64,000 bases of DNA from Symsagittifera roscoffensis (taxonomy: Eukaryota; Xenacoelomorpha; Acoela; Convolutidae), in the NCBI RefSeq assembly GCF_963678635.1, contig NC_087067.1:14027018-14091017 (forward strand), read 5' to 3'. The notes beneath the pieces were generated by a model. That model was not told the DNA's origin, searched no databases, and was given only the letters and a program-made list of their open reading frames with translations. This document shows, piece by piece, positions 36,201-48,200 of the stretch (position 1 is its first letter; every line of letters begins with the position of its first letter). Position numbers and translations under genes: made by a program.

Positions 36201-39200
36201 TTTTTGAAAGTTAACTGGTATATATGATGTTCCTTCGTTTAGAGGGTGACCTGTGGCATAAGGGTCAAATTTTATTTTTCCAGTGGTCATGTCGAAACCT
36301 TTTTCGTATTCGACTAGTATTTCAGAATATTGTGTTTTGTAAAGTGGGTTCCTGTATTTGCATGCGATTTCTGTTTCTTGATATATTTGGAAACGTGTTA
36401 ATTTATTTTCTATATTATTGATATTCCGGAAATCAGTACTTTGTTTTCGTGATGGATGAACTTGTTCATATGGAATTGATTTTATAAAATATTTTTCGTG
36501 AAATTTTATCATTCGAGCGTGTATTTTTGCTACTTGAAATGTTGTGCATGTATCTTCGGGAAACCAAACAATTGTTGCTTGTGTCCGTGTTGTAGGATCA
36601 CAATAACCTTGATCGTTTTTACAAGGTAATCTAATTCCTTGATAGATCATTGTGTTGTCGGATAAATCTCGTGTGAGTTGTATTTTTTCGAGTTGTATTT
36701 TCCAATCGAAAAACATTATTTCTTGATATCCTTTATTTTTTGTGTCTGCTTTGCAGTTTGATGGATTATTTATACCAATGTGTGGTATCCAGTGCTTATC
36801 GTGTTTGTCATAAGTTAATCTTCCGTGTGCGCCGTTGTATGGGTATTTTCATCTAGTTTTATATGTCCTTGATATCTTTCAAGTTCTGCTTAATGTACAG
36901 AATCGGCAAAGACTTGAAAATATCCTAGTTTTCTGTCGGTGTTTTTGTTTCTTGTGATATTTAGTCTGAGTAGCTCGTTTTTACAATCATTGGGATTTAG
37001 ATGTAGAAGTCGTTCTATATTACTTTGGTAGAATGATTCGTGGTCAAGTCGGTTTTTATTTCCGTTTGAAACTTGTGAACAATGTACTTTCTTTTCTGAA
37101 AATGTTGCTGTAAATTTATATCCTGCGACTGTAGTTGCTCGGGCTTTTGAATACAGTGTCGCTATTACATTTGTAGTTTCTATAGCTTGTGGTTCTGTTT
37201 CGCATTGTGATACTTGATTTATTGCATATTTGTGTAGTGTTTTTTGTTCATTTTCTTCACAATCGTAGTGTGTTACTAATAAGTCCTGGGGTCCTGTGCA
37301 GGGAGAAGGATTTGTGTTCTGATCGGAAAATATTGGAAAAAAGATTTGTAGAAATATCAATATTTTTAGAATATACATGTGAATGATAATCCTGAGTATG
37401 GGTTATAAAATGAGATGTAACCAATTGTCTTTTTGGTATATCTGTCGTACTTATATATTACTTCAGTTGTTATAAATGGTGGTGGTAGCGATTGAGCTGT
37501 TATATTGGGTGGGTTTAATGGGTAAGGATGTTGAACAATGTAGTAAAGTTTAATCGTGATTTCGAATTTTAATTGCAGACTATTTTGTTGGAGTATTTGG
37601 ATGTTATGGTCACGAATGTCTTCGTGGATGTCTTGTCTATATTGTAGTCTACGGAGTGCCCAATTGTGGAGTCGGTTACTTTCTGTATGTTGTCCAAATA
37701 ATGGTGGGGGTGCTGTGAACGTGTTCCAATCTAATCTTAAAGGGATATTTGTTGATGATTGTTCTCGATATCTAGCGTCGAGGTTATTTGGAAAATTTAG
37801 GGGGAAAGGCGTCGGTGAAATCTGGCTTATTGATGGTGTTGATGGTAGTGATAATGTTTCTGGTAGTGATGATGATGTTGTTGTATCCGTAGAAATATCT
37901 ATTGGGTCATTTATTAAGTTTGGTTCACCTTGTGTGAATGAGTGTGTTGTCCAATATGGTAGTCGTGGTGTTTGATTGGGGGGGGGGGGTTAAAGGGATT
38001 GTCACGTATTTGTTCAGATGTTGGTGTTGAACCTAAGTAATCTGAGGGTATACTTGAGGTGCTACATTGTGAAAGAAGTGTAGGGGTTTCTGGTAATATG
38101 CTAATTGGGTTTTCCGGAGTACTTGGTGATGGGGATTGGGGTATATCAAAATGAACTCGGGGGGTTTGAAAGTATCTATTTCGTTGTGGATGTAAAATTT
38201 GTCTACTTATTTCGACTGTATTTTGGTTTTGACTAATGTTTCTTATTCTACTTAATTCTTGTGGTAATGTTGGGTACAAGTTATATGTTGGTTCACTTAG
38301 GGGTGCTTGTCGTTGAACTGGTTCTAATGGTTCGGATAAGCGAGCGTGTCGTTCTTCAAAAGTGTATGGGTTATCTTGGAAAGAAATTCGTGTGGATGTT
38401 TGGGGGTTTTGGGTAGTTGTAGGTATTGTCGGGTTTTCTTGGGATGATGTCGGTGAAGACTGATTGTGTGATTGTTGATTAGCAAATTTTGAAAGTTTTC
38501 TGATTGAGTTTTCCTAGTGAAAAAATTTATGTTTATTGTAGTATTCTTCAAGGAAAAGAATTAAAAAGATTGTTGCTAAGGCGAATGTGATTATTGCCTT
38601 TTTTATACATTTGCACATTGTCAATATTAGGGATGATAAAAATGTTAAAAAAATTACAAATAGTAAAAAAATATCTGTTCAACTAAAAATTGTTCGTATC
38701 ATTTAAATAAACTTTGGGTTATCGTACCTGTGAATATGGTCAATGATTTGGGAAAGTTGGAGATATATTTCAAATAGGGAGTAGAAAATTTAAAAAATGT
38801 TGCAAAAAATGATTAAAATTATTATAAAAGCTTCAAAGGTATCAAAGAGAAATATGAATAAAAGTTTAAGTATTGTGAAAAAGTTTATGAAAATGTTGAA
38901 AATTGTATTTTTAAAGATATTGACTGATCAAGAGAAGAGCATTTAAGAAATGATTTCTTGGTCGAATATTTTTTGTTGTTTGGGGCGATTTTCAAGTGTG
39001 GTCGAGTTAGATTTTTTGACAAGTGGGTTGAGTTTTGTGAAAAGTTGTTGGGGGCTAATTTTATGGTGTTCGGGAGATCCTCTTTGCTTTATTTTTATTT
39101 GTCAGGTGATCTGAGGTATTTTTGAGATTTTTGTACTTTAGGCTAAATTAATACTGTCGTATTTTTACTTTAGGCTAATTTATCATTTTTGGTTGGGGAG

Positions 39201-42200
39201 TTTTTGAGGTCTGAGTTGGGAAAATATTGTTGATCTTTGCGTTATTAGATAGGGGAGGGTTGTAATATTATGGTGGTGTTTATTTTAGTTGTCAAGTTTT
39301 AGCGAGTTGCTTATTTTTGACCTGGAGGTTGTAAAGTTATAGTTATAGATATGCCTGGAGTTTAATATCTTTCGGCTAATAGGTTGGTGTTGGAGATATT
39401 GAAGGTGACAGATTTAAGTGAATCCTATTGGCTGAATCTGAACTAGAATTTTTGTATGTTTGTCAGCATGTTATTTTGAAAAATGAAAGTTCAGAATGAT
39501 CCAGAGGTGCAAAGATTATTTATTTCGAAACTAAAATTGTTTTTGAATTTCAACTTTCCTTAATATTTTAGATTGTGGGATGAATGTTTTGTAGTTTTTA
39601 CGTGGTTGATTTCTAAGTCGTGATGACTCTCTATGTTCTGATTTCTCGACTTGTTCGTGGGGTATAATTTTTTCTATCATTTTTCTGTTTTTCCTTTCTT
39701 TTTGGGGTATTTTTTGATCTAGCTTTTTTGTATTGTTTTGAGTTGTAGTTGGTTTTTTATTTTGTTTTCCATGGTGAATGTCGTTTTCTTCATTTATTTC
39801 TTTTTCCGTATGTGGGTGATTTTGAATAATTTTTAAACCTGTGAAAGAATATAATTGAGTTAATTCGCGTAGTGAGTATTCTTTTGGGTAGTAAGGCGAT
39901 AGATTGCTCCGATGTTGAACAATTTCTTTTTGGTTTGAATCGGTGATTTTATATGTTACGTCAGTGGGTTTGGCAATTATTTGGTATGGTCCTTTTCAAA
40001 GGGGTTGTAATTTTTTAGAAATTCCTTTTTGTGTATTAAAATTAGGTATTAAGACAAATGTTCCAATTTTTAAATCTGAGGCTGGTGTAAAGCGTGAATT
40101 AATTTGTTCGTTAATGTTTTGCCTTTGTAACAACTTTTTTGTTACTTTTTGGTAAATTTCATTTTGTTTTTTATCTCTATTTAAAATCCATTCGGTGTGT
40201 GTACCGGAGGCTAATTTAAGAATTTGTGGGTGATCAAAATAATCTTCATCATGTGTGTGTAAAGGTAAGTTATAACAAATTGAGTCTTAATCCGAATTTA
40301 GCTATCCAGCGTTCATAAAGTGTTGTGTAAGCATAATAAGCATTACAATGTGGTACTGGGTTGAGTGCTACATAATGTGTAAATGCATCAACAATTACCA
40401 TAATGTAGGAGTTTATTTCAGAGGATGGTGAAATTGGTCCTTTTGTATCGAATGAAATACGATGGTTAAAATATAAACTTTGTCCTTTAAAATCTTGTTT
40501 TTGTGCTATTTGTTTTTGATTTGGATAAGGTTTATTTAGCTGACATACTATACAATCATTGCATAATACTTTTATCCAAATTGGTGCATTTGGGAAATAA
40601 AAATTTTGTGTAAAGTTTGAATATGTTTTCTCTGATCCAGAGTGTCCTTTAGTATTTTGTGTATGTGAAATGTTAAAAGCTATTAGTATCATACTTAAAG
40701 GGAGACAGGGAACTGTAGAATCATTTAATTGATATTCTAGAAGGTCTGTGTTTTCAGTAATTGTTGTATTATTAAATTTTCGGAAATATCGGAGGAGTGT
40801 TTTGTTTCATAAAATTGTGGTATCTCCTTTTACGGGCTTAGTTTTGTATTTGTGCCATGACTTTGGTTGTCTAATTACTGGGTCAAGATTTTGATATTGT
40901 TTCAAGCTATTAATTGTAATTTAATCTGTTGGAGGGAGAAAAATGTTTTCAATTTCTAAATTAGATAAAGGAATTGTGTCAAGTGGGTCATGGAGGTCAA
41001 AAACTTGATTTATTGTGTATTTTGAATCATTTGTTTGTGGTCCTGGAAAAAAATCTTTTTTAGACGAGTGTTGTTTTATTCGTTTTTGTTGGGTGTTATT
41101 TTTTATCCATTGTGAGTATGGAATTGGTTTGAAAGTTGAGGTTCCTAGTAGATCAACTTCGTAGTGATTATTTTGGCAATCTAAGTAAAGTGGGAAATGT
41201 TTTAGGTTATTTATTTGTGATTGGTCAATGTCAGTTTTTACTGCATATTTCCATTCTATTCGGGGTGATGTTTCGTCTTTTGCAAGGTAAAATTTTATAT
41301 TTTTTTGTATTTCAACTGTAGTTTTTCGTGTAAATAATTCAGGTGGTGTATTTTGACTTAATGTATCTGGTAATGCAAGATTCTTTCCTGATGTCCAAAC
41401 TATATGTAAGTTTGGAAATTTCTTTAGAATTAATTGAAATCTATAAACTCGGTGATTGGGATTTGACTTTTGTGTAAAGAGAAAAATGATTGGTTTATGA
41501 TCTGTGAATAGAACTGTTGGATGTTTTGATCCAAGTATCAGAAATTCATTTTCTGTGAGTGTATAAATTATAGCTGTACATTCTCTCATTAGAGTTGAGA
41601 GTCGTAGCTCTGCTTGTGTGAATAATCGGGAATTTGCTGATATCAGGTTCATTTTATTTGTACCACTATGTGATTGTAGTAATGCTGCGCCGATGCCAAA
41701 ATTTGAAGCATTGCACATTGCATAGATTGGTTGACTTGGATCTGGAATTGTGTTTGAAATTTGTTCAGTTAAAAGTTTTTTAATTTCTTCAAATCGTGTT
41801 TAATGTTCAGTGGTCCATTCAAAATTATTTTGTTGTCTGAGGATATTGTAGAACGGTCTTAAATATAATTGCTTTTTATAAACGTACTTGCTTAAGAAAT
41901 TTAACATTCCAAGAAATTCTTGGATATTCTTTTTGTTTGTTGGTGGTTGAAAATTTTGAATAGCATTAATGCGTGATTTTAATGGAGTGAATGTGTTTCT
42001 TTCTATATTATGTCCTAAAAATTTCACTCGTGTTAAAAAAAAGTGTGATTTATCGGGGGCGGCCTTCAGATTTTCGTTCTGAAGAATTTTATGATAGTGC
42101 TCTAAAACTGTAAACATTTCTTCTTTTGTCTGTGATTGCATAAAAACATCTCCAAATTGGTGATTGCGTTTTTCTTGATTATTAGTGGTCTAAAAATTTT

Positions 42201-45200
42201 ACTCATAAAAACTGAAAATGCTGCTGGTCCTATGGAAATTCCATAGAATAGGCGGTTGAATTCATATTGTTGATTTCCAATAACAAATTGTGTTAAACGT
42301 CGTGATTGTTCATCTAGTGGCAATTGATTGTATGCACTATTCATATCTGCGGTTGTAAAGTTTTTTCCGTTTATTTTTGTTAAGATAACTTGTATTGGTT
42401 CAATAGGCCAATTGCATTTCGATTCGTCAATTAGTGAATTGAGGTATCTAGCGTCTAAAACTATTTTTAATGATTCTCCTTTTCCTAGAATGATAACAGG
42501 GTTAATAAATGTGTTACCTTTTGGTTGTTCTTCTTTATTTACTGGTGAGATAATTTTGTTTTGTTCTAAAATATCAAGTAATCTATTTATTTTGTCGTGT
42601 ATATGAATTGGTACTTTACTAGCTCTTTGTTTTTTGAAAACTGCGTCAGGTTTTAACGGGAGATGTAGTGATGAACTGATTTTCCCAACGTCAAATTTTG
42701 ATGTTGCGTAGACTGTTGAATATTATAACAGTTGTTTTGCTAGTTTGTCAAATTCGATTTGTGTAATTTGTGAGTGTTCAAAATTAAACATCGTTAGAAA
42801 TTGTTGTTGTTCTTTTGTGTAATTTGTTATATTGAACGTTGGTATAAAATATGGTGTTTTTGTGAAATAATCTGTGTTTCTCTTTTCATTGCTTATTATA
42901 TTATTTATGGATAATTCTTCGTCAAGAATTGTGGATTGGCAAATATCTAATAATTGGAGTATATTATTTACGCGGTAGGCTACTTCATATATGGGTGAGA
43001 TTGTAGCGTTTGTTTCGCAATATCCTAAAAATCCTAAGGGTAGTGTTACTTGGTACGGTGTATTGTTATACACGTGTAACGAAATCATGTCGGAATTCGT
43101 GTTTTTCAAATATTTTCTAGATGAGATCGTGATTTTGAAAAACTTGTGAATAGGCCTAAATTCAAAGTCTGACATAAAAATTTGTTGTTTATTTTGACTT
43201 TTATCATACTGGTGAACTTGTTTTATTGAAAAGTTATATATATTTGCTGATAATGGTTTCAGGTGTTTCCGTTGTTGGTTATAAATTGGATAAAATTTTG
43301 AGAAGAATGGTGGTTGTTTGTTTAATCTTTGAAAAAATGTTAGAGCTGTATTTTTTGTTTTTGTGTATTTATCTTTGATTAGTATTTTACTAGTTAAGAT
43401 GTTGATTGTTGGTATATATTTTGATATAAATGGTATGCCAATAATATTGTGCTTAATATCAGTAATATGAAATATTTGTTTAAATGGTTTGTTTAGAATT
43501 TTATTTTGCTCCATTGTTCTTGTGGGGAGAAGGAATAATTGGAAGGAATAATTGGCCTTGTGCTGTTGCTAGTTTACTAGAGGTTGCAAGAGGCGTTAAT
43601 TTTAGATGTAATGTTTTGATTTCATTCCATGTGGGAATATTAATTATCTTTGATTCTGCTCCTGAATCAATTAAAAAATCAATTTCAAGATCTGTTGGTT
43701 GAAATTTTTTGTTTCTTGGACTTTCTAAGAGAAATGGTATTGTCCAAATTTTTTCTCTGGGTTGTTCTTTTTGTATATTTTGATAAATATGATTTGTGTT
43801 TGAACATTTAGTTTTGTCTTTTTCATTGGGTTTAATTACCCTGTTAATTTCGTTTACTTTTTGTGTAGTTTGTGTAGTATCGATGGGTTCAAGATAATAA
43901 TTGTGAAGGAGTTCCAATTGATTTTCATATATATGTGATGTAATAGGTTGTTCATATATGATAGGTTCATAGTCGTTTTCGACTGTTATCATATTCACGG
44001 AGATAGTATTTTCTGTATCACTTTCTGTATCTGATGATCCACAGTTTATTTGATTTAGTTGTAGTTCGTTACTTCCTGTGTCATCAATACCTGGGGGGTC
44101 TGATGTTGTTTCTTCATTTGACTGTACTTGATTAATATGTCTTTGATGTTTTGGTGTACTACTTCTGTATCGATGTTTAGAATTTTGAAGTCTGAAATTT
44201 TTTCTTGCTTGTGAAATTAAGTCTAAAGTATGTGTGAAATAATCTATTATAAACCATGCCAAAATTTTTTGTAAGTCATGTTTAGTGTGTTGTGAAACAT
44301 CATCTCTAGTGAAATTTTCTTTGATTATATGTAGAAAAGTTGAAAATAATGCAATTTCATTTCGTACTTTTGTATGTTTGGATGTTTCAGTTGGTGAGAT
44401 ACTTTGAAATTCTGTTTTTTCTAATATAGAGATATAGGTATATATTATTGCAAAAATTTCATTAGTGAATATAGAGTTTGCTCTTTGTGAATTGTGATAT
44501 TGTATGCTTTTGATATATTCTAGAAATACTTTCGAAAATTCTAATTCAAGATCGTCTGTTTGAATTACATATTTACGATGATTCGTATTTGGTGTGCTGA
44601 ATTCTATGGTGTAGATTCCATATTGTTGTGTTAAGTTACATATGTCTTTTAAATAATGTTCAATGATTTGTCTTTTGATTTTTATATCTGGGAATTCTGC
44701 TTTGCATGGACTGATTCCGGGTTCAAACAAATTTACGAGTAAATTCTTGCAAAAATTATGCTGCCCTCTATTATCGGGTGCATCTATGAGGAAGGGGTAA
44801 ACCTCTTTGTCATCTGGACTATCGTCACTTTGAGTGTGGCTCATTTTATCGTTTGATGACTGTTAATATATAACTATCAATGTGTCTAATTGGTTGATTC
44901 CAGTTATACAGGTGTACTGGTTTGTGTTTCTATTGCTTTTTTATTCTTCTTTTTCCTCTTTTTGATGAATTTGAAGTTGTTTCTGAATCGGAAAAATATA
45001 ATTGATTGTGAATGGGACAATTTTTATCAATTGATTCTTTTAATTTGTAGAGTTCATCTAAACTGCTGATTTCTGATTCGGAAATTGCGTTTCTATTTTT
45101 TGAAAATCTTTTTCGTGTGATTTGTCTTTGTTTGTTTATAATTTTTCTTTTTATTGTTTGTCGTTTTGTTCTAATGTATCCAACTGTTTCTGTATGAGGT

Positions 45201-48200
45201 GTGATTACAAGATCGTATTTATTGTTATCTATCTCACAGTTGTGTAAAACGATTGTTTGCTTATTTCCTAGATTTTTGAATGACATAAGGTTTAGGATGA
45301 GGGATGCAAAAAGTTGTTAGGTATTTTTATTTTCTTAGACTGTTAGTCCTTACGATTTTTTGGTTAGCTTAACCTGGGTCTTTTTATTTAGGGTTGGAGA
45401 GAAAAGTATATCGATTCTGAAGAATGATTTTTTACTTTCTCGTGGCTAGTCTAAGCTAAGGTGTTAACTTACTTAATCTTACTTAGGGGTAGTGATTGTG
45501 TTCAAGGGTTGGAGAATAGTAAATCAATCCACAAGGTTCAGGTATAATTAGAACGCAAGTAGTTCGTTAGATACTATTTTAAACTTACTAAGTCTAAGAT
45601 CTATCCTGGGTCTGGTAAGAAGAGGGTTCAAGTGAAGGATGAATAACCGGAGTTCTTCACTGTTTATCTTAATTTGAATGGTTAGTTTTATTAAAAAATT
45701 TATATTAATTTTGGGTCTTTTGGAAGGGTTGGATAGTGAATCGACGTTTGAGGTCGTTAGACACTTGCTTATTGGGTGAAGGAGAACAAAATTGTTCTTT
45801 TTGATCCAAGGATAGGCCTTGATGATCAGGTTTTAAATTTAGTGAAATAGAAAATTAATTAAGATCCAAGGATAAGCCTTGATGATCCGATTTTAAAATT
45901 AAGTGAATTTAAGTTTAAAATGTTTTAAATTTATTTAAGAAAAATTTTTTGTATTTCAATGATATTAGTGAGCTTATGATTGCTGTTATGTTTAGGTGAT
46001 GAAGCTGGGACAACAGATGATTTATGATTACTAACAATTTATTGTCATGCTACTAATTTTTGTTTTCATTTTCAATAAATATTTTTCCAATATGTTTTAT
46101 ATAAGACTGCAGAAATTAAGAAAACGATCTGAGATCTTTTTATCAATCGTTATTGTATAATAATAAATTTGTTTAGCGCCTGAAATGATCATGAAGATTG
46201 ACTTCAAAATTTTATGTTTGCAGATGAAAATCTAAATTCATTGCTAATAAGATTCTAAATATAAAAGTTTGTGTTGGCTTTTGCCGTACAATCATAAAAC
46301 TATTTGGTAAGTTTCTACTTTGTCGTATGTCGTCTCTTGTTCGAGGTCTTCGTCCAATTGCGGGTAGTTCTATTATTGTTCGGAATATCGGCTCTGATCT
46401 ATTGAGTCGTAGAGACATTTCGATTAAATTATTATCGTATAACATTTTGAAAATGTTTGTCTAAATTCTAATCTATTTTTGGTTAGTTCTAAGCTATTAA
46501 GGTCTTATTCGAGACTTATGGTCGCACCAGATGAGTTAGGACCGCTGTGGTTAACTCATAGAGTAATTTCGGATAGGGTACACCGACTGCTCGTCACGAT
46601 ATCTTATTTTCGGCCGGATAGATTCGTGCAACTTCTTAGTCTAATACCGATCCTAATCTTACTCTTATACTTTCTAGTCTCAGGGTGTTTAACTAGTCTC
46701 TGCTAGGCTCAATAGATCTAGGGTATACTGGTTTGTTGCGGCTGCTGAAGTTCTCTTGGAGAGGCAACTAATTTCTAAGTTAAATTCAAATCCCTCTGGT
46801 GCTGAAATTACAAGTAATTTCAGCACTTACAAATAAGTGGGTTGTTAGTTAGATGGATTATGATTGGTTAATATTAAATACTTTACAGTGGTAAAATATC
46901 CAATTTATCCAATCACAAAAAATAGTTTAGATCAGGTTCCAAAAACTTGACCTTAAACTCGTGTGTCTCTGTCTCTGTGTCAAATTCAGGCCACACATTG
47001 GGCTCATGTAGGACGTCTTGCATGTATGGCCTACCACTCGAGGTCATGCGCAGTCCTTTGCCATTGTTGAGGGGGAAGTTGAAAGATCCGAATTCGAAAG
47101 CCTCCTTGTAGGAGTGACCCCCTGGGATTAGGGGGAAGTATCCTCTAAATCGCAATCTGAGATTTAGCATTCAATATGATATTTTGGTCTCCCCCTCCCC
47201 CCATCCTCTTCCAACCCGACAAACAAAAAAATATTTTACTTTTATATTGCTTTCTAATGTTACATTGCGTATATACTCATTGAATAATTTCGAAGAAAAG
47301 ACTGAAATTTAGAAACAGTATACTTAATTTATATGGATCTCTTTAACTATACCCCCCCCCCCTTTTGGTACCTAGCAACGAATATCCCCCCTATAAAGAA
47401 AGAAATCAATGGTTAAATTTTTTCAGAATTATATGGAAGGGGGATATAGCAGAAGTGATTCCTTTTCTTTTTATTTCTCACCATCTCTACTTGAATCATA
47501 AAATCTAGGTCAAAACTCACACACGCAGGTTTTGGGGTGGACGGAAGTCGATTAGTGTAATGTCTAGGGTGGAGGATACAAGAGGGGAGGGGAGGGGGTT
47601 CAATTTACCTTCTGACCTTGCACAGCTCAAATCATCAGTCTTGTCAGCTCCTCCGTTCTAATTTCTTACCGGTAATGATTAATATTAATGGAGTTGAATG
47701 TATGTTTAGCTATCGCCATCTTCTTTTCTGCTTCAAGTGCAAACAGTTTGTTAGTGAGGCGGAACAATTCATCTTCGTCGAAGCCTAAAATTCATCTTCG
47801 TCTATTTTTCAGACTTTTGCGGCTAATTTTAGACTCTCGCGAGTAACATTTAGACTGTAGTTCGACTAACTTTCAGACTATCGGACCTAATTCCCAGACT
47901 TTCGCGTCTAATTTCCAGACTGTTGTGGCTAGAGAGTAATTTAGTAGCAATAGCCTGAAATTTAGAATCAAAAGCCCGAGCATTAGTTGGGAAAATTCGG
48001 AAATAATTCGCGGGTTTAGGGAGGGGGGCGGCTTGGCGGACGCCCTCCCCCTCAGGGATTCGACCCCTTGCCTACCCAAAGGGTCCCCCCTTTGGTACTT
48101 TCTAAGAAATCCATTTTTGGCCGACCGACCCTAAAATTTTTCTAAAGGCGCCTTTGGCGCCAATATATACTAATTTTGAAGGGGAGCGCGCGCCAAAAAA

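Larger units (their letters stand above)
30968..46941 (-). mobile_element. Retrovirus-like LTR element with env, about 16 kb, degenerate
   Basis: Bounded by related LTRs at 30968-31349 (3') and 46532-46941 (5'), both with TG...CA ends. A 4-bp target duplication AAAA flanks it (30964-30967 and 46942-46945). On the minus strand the order is leader, a small basic ORF, gag, protease, RT, RNase H, integrase, a proline-rich ORF, env, a second unknown open region, 3' LTR. LTR identity is about 95% by eye, excluding one 28-bp indel. Together with many stops, frameshifts, an RT active-site change and an integrase deletion, this indicates an old, non-autonomous copy. It sits in intron 3 of the dioxygenase gene, in the same orientation. 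Confidence 0.88.

Noticed and set aside
43501-43560. Programmed frameshift between gag and pol in the env element
   Set aside because: The frame change falls inside the protease and coincides with a 13-bp duplication; no slippery heptamer was seen.
47873-48079. Minus-strand 68-codon frame near the dioxygenase exons
   Set aside because: It lies over the TTCAGACT minisatellite and low-complexity sequence, and does not fit the phase or sequence of the enzyme.
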